Source: Desulfobacteraceae bacterium
GTDB lineage: Bacteria > Desulfobacterota > Desulfobacteria > Desulfobacterales > Desulfosalsimonadaceae
Direction: 5' to 3'
Assembly: GCA_021162325.1 (NCBI GenBank)
Contig: JAGGYV010000341.1
Coordinates: forward strand, 1-11,074
DNA: 11,074 nt
In this document: in pieces, positions 5,467 to 11,074 of the stretch
How positions within the stretch are numbered: the first letter of the stretch is position 1
How the letters are laid out: each line of letters starts with the position of its first letter
The notes under the pieces: generated by a model
Told to the model about the DNA's origin: nothing
Databases searched by the model: none
The model's input: only the letters and a program-made list of their open reading frames with translations
Program-made: the position numbers and the translations under genes

Positions 5467-8211
5467 TTATCTGTCAAGTTCATCTCTGACTGCGCGGGCC
5501 AGATTCTCTATTAAATAAGGCTTTTTCAGGCACGCACCCGCTCCTATTGCCTGAGCTTGTTTGATCCGTGCGGATGTGGAATAGCCGGTGGCAATAATGG
5601 CTTTCTGGCCGGGATTAATTTTAATGATTGCTTTATAGGTGTCTAATCCATCCATTCCAGGAGCCATAATCATATCTAAAATAAGCATATGGGTGGGGGT
5701 GTTTTTAATATAGTCAATGGCTTCTTCGCCGCTGGCGACGGTGTCTGCAACATACCCCAGTTGGGTCAGCATCTGGGCGGCAAGTTCTCTTTGTTCTTGT
5801 ATATCATCCACAACCAGTATTGTTTCTTTGTTTCCGTTAATTAAATCATAGGGGACATTGGGGGGGTTCGTAGAAATATCAGATTTTGCCGCCGGAAAGT
5901 AAATGGATATGGCACTGCCTTTACCTGCGTTACTTGTGATTTTTATATAGCCGTTATGATCATTTACCACTCCCCAGACCATGGCCATGCCAAGACCGGA
6001 CCCGCTTTTTCCCATTTTCTTTTTTGTATAAAAGGGCTCGAAGATTCTGTTCCTGTCTTCTGCTGTCATGCCGGTACCGGTGTCTTCTATTCGGAGCGTT
6101 ATGTAGTCTCCGGCTTTAATTTTTTCATACCCGGGCAGGGGGGTATCCATATACCGGTTTTCTGTTGTAATGGTGATGGTTCCGCCATCCGGCATGGCTT
6201 CGGCGGCATTGGTCGTCAGGTTCATGATGGTTTTAGATATGTGAACGCCGGAAGCAGACATGTTCATCAGGCTGCGATCCAACCGGGGAACGACATTTAT
6301 TGTCGGGTGATGATTTAAAAGGGTTTTATGCTCCGGGCTGTTAAGGTGTTCCTTGATAAGGGGGTTTAAATTCAATATGGAAAGATCGGGAAGCCCTTTT
6401 CGGGCAAGGGTCAGCAGATCCTGAACAATCGCTGCTGCTTTTTCTCCTGATTTTTTAATGGTTTGAATCGGTTTGTGTAAAGGGCTCTCCGGGGGGAGCT
6501 TCATTAACAGCAGATCCGGATAGCTGACAAGTCCGGAAAGAATATTGTTCAGATCATGGGCTACCCCGCCGGCAAGGGTGCCGATGGCTTCCATTTTCTG
6601 GGCATGGCGAAGACTGGTTTCAAGTTTTTCCTTTTCTTTTTCAGACTGAATGCGCTGGGTAATATCCCTGACGATTCCTTTAAATCCAATAGGTTTTTTA
6701 TTGCCGTCTTGAATTGTTGAAATTGATGTCTCAATAAACCGCTCGGTGCCCTCTTTCTGGACCAGTTTCCAGTCAAACACATCAGCGGGCTGGCCGGTCC
6801 GGTAAACCTGGTTAAATGTTTTAAAAATTGGATCAATATATTCTTTGGCACAAAATTGACGAAAGTTCATTCCTTTTAGTTTTGCCGCCGGGTATTCCAG
6901 GATGGTGCAAAGAGAGGGATTGGAAAAAACGATGTTCCCGGCGAGGTCAACTTCATAATAGCCCTCTTCGATATTATCCAGAATATTTTTATATTTTTCA
7001 CGGCTCTCGCTAAGGGCTTTTTCCGAATTGTTTCGCTCCTGCAGCAGTTGATCAATGTCCATTTTAATCAAAGAAACAGCTTCAGCCACCGGGGAAAGTG
7101 GATGTGTGGGATCAACTTTTTGGATAATTGTTTCAGGGTCCTGCACGTCCCAGTTGATCGCGGACAAAATACGAATCACCTCGTCAATGGTGTTTTGATT
7201 TCGGTTTTTACCCTGAATATCCCCCACCGTTTTTGTCCCGGGTTGCCGGCCCTGTTTTTTTTCTGATTTTATTAATTCCAATGCCGATGCTAAATCATCC
7301 GCGATATGGATATGATATGTGGCGTTTATTTTGGCGAGATTAATGGCCGCCCGAATTGCCCAGTTGGTGTTGTAAAAAATAAGCATCCGTGCGGGATGTT
7401 GCTCGTGCCATTTTTGAAGTGCTGAATCAAAATTCAGCCGGGCCTTTAAGGTGGCCCCTTTTAATGCCTTTTGATCGGATAGCAGATAATACTTTTTGTT
7501 TTTTAAGTCCATTTCCGCAAACGCTTTTTTTTGCAAATTAAAAATCGGCTCAATATGTTTCGCTCTTAAATAACCGGATGACACGGCATGAAGAATATTG
7601 CCATTCATGCGTTCGAACCGCATTTTGTACTCGCCCAGATTGATGGACCATTCTTTTTTGTTGACGATATCAGGACTTTTGGTTTCTTGCAGGGGCGGGG
7701 CATCGTTTTCCGGCGATAGATGTTTGTTTGACAGGAGCGTTTTAGCCAGCTGAATCGCTTCCGGAAGATCGTTTGCGATATGGATATCAAATTTAAACGG
7801 ATAGATACGTTTTCCCAGGTTGATGCTTAACTTAAACATCGCCGATGTGTTGCAGAAAATGACAGCCTGCAGATGGTTTCGGTTTTTGAGGCAGTCGATA
7901 AAATATTTTCGGGCGGCAAGTGTTGCGCCCTGTAGGTGCTGGTAATTTTCAATCTGGATATAGGGTGTTTTTTTTGGGATGCCCTGGTGCCTGACTTTTT
8001 GATTGAGCGCATTGGATTGTTTAACGTCCGGTAACGTGGAACTGCCTGATGGGCAGCTGACGAGAATGTTTTTGTTTAAAACAAAAAAATTAGCCCCAAA
8101 GTTGCTGTCGGATATTTTTTGATGCCATTCAGGTTCACGATGAACAGGAAGCCCCGTTTCTCTGAGAATGGTTTCACAATTTTGTCCGTTAAATATTTTC
8201 TGGTTTGGCAT
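5467..8211 (-). CDS. Soluble PAS hybrid histidine kinase, duplicated N-terminus
   Basis: The 914-residue cytosolic kinase has no membrane segment. Two diverged copies of one domain occupy about 28-163 and 187-318; both carry L-x-G-A-T-L-x-A-R, (V/L)IF(C/Y)NT, INLxK and IHIA(N/D)DL. Their strand-helix order and the closing DL-x-x-A-hydrophobic helix suggest a STAS/SpoIIAA-like fold (inference). A linker and coiled coil (about 335-405) lead to a PAS domain (405-520). The kinase core follows: H-box AHDLNNIL with H552, N-box NLTTNAAEAM (664-673), G1 EDTGTGM (709-715), F-box FEPFYTK (724-730) and G2 GSGLGM (737-742). The C-terminal receiver (about 797-912) has D802/D803, phospho-acceptor D846, T875 and K897. 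The gene lies between two copies of a 91-bp inverted repeat and has no regulator beside it. The start at MPNQKIF has only a weak GAGA ribosome-binding sequence. Confidence 0.93.
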   Translation of the reverse strand: MPNQKIFNGQNCETILRETGLPVHREPEWHQKISDSNFGANFFVLNKNILVSCPSGSSTLPDVKQSNALNQKVRHQGIPKKTPYIQIENYQHLQGATLAARKYFIDCLKNRNHLQAVIFCNTSAMFKLSINLGKRIYPFKFDIHIANDLPEAIQLAKTLLSNKHLSPENDAPPLQETKSPDIVNKKEWSINLGEYKMRFERMNGNILHAVSSGYLRAKHIEPIFNLQKKAFAEMDLKNKKYYLLSDQKALKGATLKARLNFDSALQKWHEQHPARMLIFYNTNWAIRAAINLAKINATYHIHIADDLASALELIKSEKKQGRQPGTKTVGDIQGKNRNQNTIDEVIRILSAINWDVQDPETIIQKVDPTHPLSPVAEAVSLIKMDIDQLLQERNNSEKALSESREKYKNILDNIEEGYYEVDLAGNIVFSNPSLCTILEYPAAKLKGMNFRQFCAKEYIDPIFKTFNQVYRTGQPADVFDWKLVQKEGTERFIETSISTIQDGNKKPIGFKGIVRDITQRIQSEKEKEKLETSLRHAQKMEAIGTLAGGVAHDLNNILSGLVSYPDLLLMKLPPESPLHKPIQTIKKSGEKAAAIVQDLLTLARKGLPDLSILNLNPLIKEHLNSPEHKTLLNHHPTINVVPRLDRSLMNMSASGVHISKTIMNLTTNAAEAMPDGGTITITTENRYMDTPLPGYEKIKAGDYITLRIEDTGTGMTAEDRNRIFEPFYTKKKMGKSGSGLGMAMVWGVVNDHNGYIKITSNAGKGSAISIYFPAAKSDISTNPPNVPYDLINGNKETILVVDDIQEQRELAAQMLTQLGYVADTVASGEEAIDYIKNTPTHMLILDMIMAPGMDGLDTYKAIIKINPGQKAIIATGYSTSARIKQAQAIGAGACLKKPYLIENLARAVRDELDR

Positions 8212-8269
8212 AAAACGATCTCTATGGTTTATGTCAACGGGTTAACATGCCAGCAGAAGCATAAATTTT

Positions 8270-8275
8270 ATTATA
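8270..8275 (-). promoter_or_regulatory. Possible -10 box for the 914-aa kinase gene
   Basis: On the minus strand this reads TATAAT, a perfect sigma-70 -10 hexamer about 60 bp before the kinase start. The hexamer at 17-bp spacing upstream (GTGCAT) is a poor -35, so the site is only suggestive. A TTGACA closer to the gene would put its -10 on top of the start codon and is less likely. Confidence 0.25.
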
Positions 8276-8313
8276 TCATATAGCACGTCATTATGCACGA
8301 TAAAATTCAGGTT

Positions 8314-8536
8314 TGATGGCTTCGTAAAAAGCTTTTCATGATGACGCGTCACCACTGTATGAGAAAATAACTTGTCAATCATTTCAAAAGATTATGGGTG
8401 AGTTATTTGGAAGTCCAAATCCTTTGTTGCGCGGCATCCTTCGTTTCTTCATGGTGCGCTAAGTATAAATTATAACTCAGGATTTTCGCGCATCGCCAGT
8501 TTTATGAGATTGGTGGAACTTTTTTCTTTGCCGTCG
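8314..8536. repeat. Diverged relative of the 158-282 palindrome
   Basis: The left end TGATGGCTTCGTAAAAAG (8314-8331) matches the outer end of the 158-282 element as read on its other strand. The right part (about 8430-8536) follows the same element in order. It has CCTTCGT, then CTCAGGATTTTCGCGCATCG (compare CTCAGGCTTTGCGCGCCTCG), then TGGTGGAACTTTTTTC and the imperfect terminus GCCGTCG (8530-8536). The 91-bp repeat copy lies between the left end and this interior, so the unit is longer (223 bp) than the 125-bp one. It could be a composite of two elements or an ancestral longer form. Confidence 0.5.
8322..8412 (-). repeat. 91-bp inverted repeat, right copy
   Basis: This is the inverted partner of 5350-5440, identical at 85 of 91 positions. 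Its core contains the perfect palindrome TGACGCGTCA (8342-8351). The TCGTAAAAAG end faces the kinase gene, whose start is 110 bp away, so both copies point the same end inward. Confidence 0.9.
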
Positions 8537-8639
8537 AAATCTGACTTATTAACGAATAGACGTCACTGACAGCTGTTTTTACCTTAACGATTTTATTTTG
8601 AAAGTGGTAAGCATTCACAGGGCATTGGTTGAAAGTACA

Positions 8640-10010
8640 TCAGTCGTTGTGCCCCCGTGAACGGGTACTGAAGGTGTATGCCATCAGAAAAATAATGCCG
8701 CCGGCCGCGGAAAGAACGGACCCGACCAAAATCGCGAATTTTGAGTAATTGATTAATCCCGGATCGGCAAATGAAAGGCCGGAAACAAAAAGAGACATGG
8801 TGAATCCGATGCCGCCGAACATGGATACCCCGAAAATATGGGGCCAGTAAATGCCCTGAGGCAGGGCCGTTATTTTTGTCTTCACCGAAAGATATGAAAA
8901 AAGGGTGATGCCAATCGGTTTTCCAAGGAATAATCCCAGGATGATTCCCAGGGTCAAGGGGTGGCCCATGGCTTTGGAAAAATCTAATTCGTGAAAAGTC
9001 AACCCGGCATTTCCCAGGGCGAAAATCGGTAAAATGAGGAATGCCACCCAGGGGTGCAGGGCATGCAGCATCCGCTGTAGGGGCGTTTCAACATTGTGGC
9101 AGTCAAGTTCCAGACCCTGAACGGCATTCATGTGGTCTTCGTTTAATAGAATGGAAAAGCCGCAACTGTTTTCCGCACATTGGAAGGCACCTAATCTTTG
9201 TTTGACTTTTTGAATAAAAAGGTCCGTGTCGTATTTGCCCCGGGCCGGAATAAACATGGATACAATGATTCCGGCAACTGTGGGGTGAAGTCCTGAGCCC
9301 AGAACAGCAATCCAGATCATGATGCCTAAAACCGCGTAAACAATGGTCTGACGTATCCATAAAAAGTTGACGAGGCCAAGTACCAGAATCAGGATGCCGC
9401 AGATGGCAAGATTGGAATAAACAATTTCTTTTGTATAAAATAAAGCAATGATCAGTACGGCCCCTAAGTCATCGGCAATCGCAAATGCGGCCAGAAAGAC
9501 CCGCAGGCCCATGGGCAGTTTCTTGCCGAAAATGGCCATGGCCCCCATGGCAAAGGCGATGTCGGTCGCCATGGGAATTGCCCATCCGCCGGCAGATGGG
9601 GTGTTGAAATTAATCAGGGCAAAAATAATGCCCGGTACAAGCATTCCGCCGACAGCCGCAACCACAGGGAATAATGCTTTTTGTGGTGTTGAAAGTTCTC
9701 CAACAAGCAGTTCCCGTTTAATTTCAAGGCCGACGGTAAAGAAAAAAAGCGCCATTAACCCGTCGTTTATCCAGTGGATCAGGCTTTTGGTGATGGTTGC
9801 CTGACCGATGGTAAACCCGATGTCCGTGTGCCAGATATGATGATAGGATTCGAACACGGAAAAATTGGCCCATGCCAGTGCAATAATGGTGGTGGCCAGC
9901 AGAAGGAGGCTGCTGGCAGCCTCCTTCCTGAAAAATCTTTGGGTGGGCTTGACTATTTGATCGGAAAAAATGCTGGAAATAGCGGGTCGGTATTTTTGAA
10001 TAATTCTCAT
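8640..10010 (-). CDS. nhaA: Na+/H+ antiporter NhaA
   Basis: The 456-residue inner-membrane protein matches NhaA throughout: FFFTVGLEIKRE (89-100), ATDIAF with D150, the transport-site pair D180/D181 in FAIADDLGAV, LGKPIG with K364, and GGIGFTMSLFVSGL (399-412). About twelve hydrophobic segments are visible. It exchanges Na+ (or Li+) for external protons, supporting sodium and pH homeostasis. It is longer than the 388-residue E. coli protein mainly through a hydrophilic loop of about 55 residues (258-315) before LHPWVAFLILP; the loop holds C278, C283 and C304. The E. coli pH-sensor segment LEHVLHPW aligns with MLHALHPW here, keeping both histidines but not the glutamate. An in-frame TAG three codons upstream makes ATG 10008-10010 the first possible ATG start. 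Its Shine-Dalgarno is weak. The gene lies 184 bp downstream of the cytidylate-kinase-like gene. Confidence 0.97.
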   Translation of the reverse strand: MRIIQKYRPAISSIFSDQIVKPTQRFFRKEAASSLLLLATTIIALAWANFSVFESYHHIWHTDIGFTIGQATITKSLIHWINDGLMALFFFTVGLEIKRELLVGELSTPQKALFPVVAAVGGMLVPGIIFALINFNTPSAGGWAIPMATDIAFAMGAMAIFGKKLPMGLRVFLAAFAIADDLGAVLIIALFYTKEIVYSNLAICGILILVLGLVNFLWIRQTIVYAVLGIMIWIAVLGSGLHPTVAGIIVSMFIPARGKYDTDLFIQKVKQRLGAFQCAENSCGFSILLNEDHMNAVQGLELDCHNVETPLQRMLHALHPWVAFLILPIFALGNAGLTFHELDFSKAMGHPLTLGIILGLFLGKPIGITLFSYLSVKTKITALPQGIYWPHIFGVSMFGGIGFTMSLFVSGLSFADPGLINYSKFAILVGSVLSAAGGIIFLMAYTFSTRSRGHND

Positions 10011-10194
10011 AGAGGGCTATTTTGTTATGATGGTTTTGTTGAATTTAAGAAGAAACAACTCCATAATTCAAGGAGATAGCTGAAAGCTTAAGATCGATTA
10101 ATACTTTTTTGGTTTAAAAATATACAGTTACCTTTTTTGGCGGCCGGGTTTCCCATCCTGTTTCTGCCTTCAGTCTTCGACCTTCAACCTATTT

Positions 10195-10815
10195 TTATTC
10201 TTTCAGTTTGTGCTTTAAATTTTCACAGATCAGATCAACCGCTTCCATGACTGAATTTTTCCCCATGTCAATAATCAGGTCGTACAGGCGGGCATCATTC
10301 CAGTCTGCCTTAAAATATTCTTTTATATATGCCTTAAAATCTTCTTCGTCATTCTTAATTTTATGTTCCGCGGCTTTACGGCTTAAATGCTGCTGGTCCA
10401 TGAGTTCGGTGATTTTTATCTCAGCCTTTTTTATGAGCTTGACATGAAGCGTGTTGGGTTTCTCCCTGAGAATGCATTGCCCGCCCCAACCCAGAATAAT
10501 GACGTTGTCATTAACATAGAGTTTCTCCACCAGTTCTTTTGTTTTTTCATAATACGCTTTGTCGTCCAGGCATCCGTGTTCCCGATCCACTACTTTTTGA
10601 ACAATTGAACAGGTGTATTTATCAACCAGTCTGAGCACGGATGATTTTGACGTCTGTCGAAAGGTCTCCGCCTCATGTTTTGAAAGATTTAGTTCCCTGG
10701 CGATCTGGGCCAGAAGCTGGTCCCCGATATATTCATATTCAAGCTGTTGTGCCAGCTTGGAAGCAACGCGCTGGCTATGGGTGCCGAATTCTTTGTTAAT
10801 AGTGATTACCGCCAT
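10195..10815 (-). CDS. Cytidylate kinase-like family protein
   Basis: The 206-residue protein resembles the cytidylate-kinase-like (Cytidylate_kin2, PF13189) group. Supporting segments are the N-terminal strand AVITINKEFGTHSQRVASKLA (2-22), the YEYIGDQLLAQIA helix (27-39), VIILGWGGQCILREKPNTLHVKLI (105-128) and the C-terminal LYDLIIDMGKNSVMEAVDLI (178-197). Members usually read FGSGGREI at the P-loop; here it is FGTHSQRV, lacking the glycine pair, so NTP binding may be altered or lost. No membrane or DNA-binding motif is seen. The ATG is firmly set by AGGAGG (10821-10826 on the minus strand) 5 nt upstream. Family members often lie near signalling or stress genes and have no fixed role. True CMP kinase activity is not assured. 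Confidence 0.8.
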   Translation of the reverse strand: MAVITINKEFGTHSQRVASKLAQQLEYEYIGDQLLAQIARELNLSKHEAETFRQTSKSSVLRLVDKYTCSIVQKVVDREHGCLDDKAYYEKTKELVEKLYVNDNVIILGWGGQCILREKPNTLHVKLIKKAEIKITELMDQQHLSRKAAEHKIKNDEEDFKAYIKEYFKADWNDARLYDLIIDMGKNSVMEAVDLICENLKHKLKE

Positions 10816-10864
10816 GGGTCCCTCCTGATCCGGATAAAATCACAAAAATTAGAGATCAAAAATC

Positions 10865-10895
10865 AAATTTAATACGGCCAGAGGCCGATGAATTT
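10865..10895. promoter_or_regulatory. Hairpin in the leader of the kinase-like gene
   Basis: AAATTTA (10865-10871) and TGAATTT (10889-10895) enclose a perfect CGGCC-AGA-GGCCG triloop stem (10875-10887). On the plus strand ATTTTTTAG follows, and on the minus strand GATTTTTGATC follows. The shape is therefore terminator-like in both directions. On the minus strand it lies about 50 bp before the start of the cytidylate-kinase-like gene and could be an attenuator or the terminator of something upstream. Confidence 0.35.
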
Positions 10896-11040
10896 ATTTT
10901 TTAGCATATTTATCTACATTTTACGATTTAAAATAATTTAATCTGGTTATCCACTTCGCTTAAGTTGTCGTCTCAACTTTTTAATATTGTATAATATATT
11001 GAAATGTATTGATTAAATTTTCAATGGTTATCCGGGAGTT

Positions 11041-11074
11041 AGAGGAAAAGCCCTGAAGGGGCATGACATATCAG
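11041..11074 (+). repeat. Possible start of a REP-like repeat, cut by the edge
   Basis: GCCC-TGAAG-GGGC (11050-11062) forms a short hairpin followed by ATGACATATCAG at the window end. Hairpins of the form AAGCCCTGAAGGGGC followed by a CATAT-like spacer occur, as I remember them, in REP-type repeat arrays of many environmental bacteria. Only the first part is visible. An alternative is a gene starting at ATG 11063, but the G-rich run would be too close to serve as its ribosome binding site. Confidence 0.3.

Larger units (their letters stand above)
8212..8639. other. Gene-free gap holding repeat sequences
   Basis: This 428-bp gap lies between nhaA and the 914-aa kinase gene. It contains a possible promoter at the kinase side (near 8270), the right copy of the 91-bp inverted repeat (8322-8412) and a diverged relative of the 158-282 palindrome spanning about 8314-8536. 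Positions 8540-8639 show nothing I can name; no clear terminator follows nhaA. No credible open frame is present. Confidence 0.65.

Noticed and set aside
8215..8245. TTGACA on the minus strand before the 914-aa kinase, also a TGGCA resembling a sigma-54 site
   Set aside because: The -10 for TTGACA at normal spacing would overlap the start codon, and the TGGCA lacks a TTGC element at the required distance.
10157..10189. GAAG-rich periodic sequence after the cytidylate-kinase-like gene (GAAGGTCGAAGACTGAAGGC on the minus strand)
   Set aside because: The repetition is short and imperfect, and no stem followed by a U tract could be built to call a terminator.
10965..10995. TTGTCG and TATAAT as a plus-strand promoter for a gene beyond the right edge
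   Set aside because: The spacing of 19 bp is too long and the -35 is weak; the downstream gene is not visible.

Overview
The window looks like a chromosomal segment of an anaerobic Desulfobacterota-type bacterium (Desulfobacterales-like). This is inferred from the hybrid histidine kinases with HD(F/L)NN H-boxes, a cytidylate-kinase-like protein, a NhaA antiporter, moderate GC content and intergenic gaps full of palindromic repeats. No rRNA, tRNA, CRISPR array, phage gene or transposase gene was found. The taxonomic guess rests on family character only.

Layout, left to right. Positions 1-96 may hold the last codons of a gene cut by the window edge. A 125-bp palindromic element (158-282) then lies just upstream of a three-gene plus-strand operon (312-3121). 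The operon encodes a beta-CASP metallo-beta-lactamase-fold RNase-like protein, a 97-residue antibiotic-biosynthesis-monooxygenase (ABM) domain protein, and a second, smaller MBL-fold hydrolase. It meets a minus-strand gene tail to tail, with an 18-bp overlap lying inside a perfect palindrome that contains both stop codons. From there to 10815 every gene is on the minus strand. In order of transcription they are a cytidylate-kinase-like protein, NhaA, a soluble PAS hybrid histidine kinase with a duplicated N-terminal domain (914 aa), and a membrane hybrid histidine kinase (648 aa).

The intergenic DNA is the most unusual part. The 914-aa kinase gene is bracketed by a pair of 91-bp inverted repeats (5350-5440 and 8322-8412) that differ at only six positions, all transitions. 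Next to the left copy is a dyad-symmetric element (5178-5311) in which two repeat-containing arms enclose three triloop hairpins, like a cloverleaf. The terminal motif TGATGGC...TAAAAAG of the palindrome at 158-282 recurs at 8314, and a diverged form of its interior follows at about 8430-8536. Several small repeat families therefore occur together here.

Functionally, the left operon pairs a likely RNA-processing enzyme with a small monooxygenase-like protein and a hydrolase; no pathway can be assigned. The two kinases both end in receiver domains and have no DNA-binding response regulator or Hpt protein beside them, so their output partners are probably encoded elsewhere. NhaA handles Na+/H+ exchange. 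No confirmed new system is present. The best candidates for follow-up are the repeat-bracketed kinase gene, the cloverleaf element and the duplicated sensor domain.
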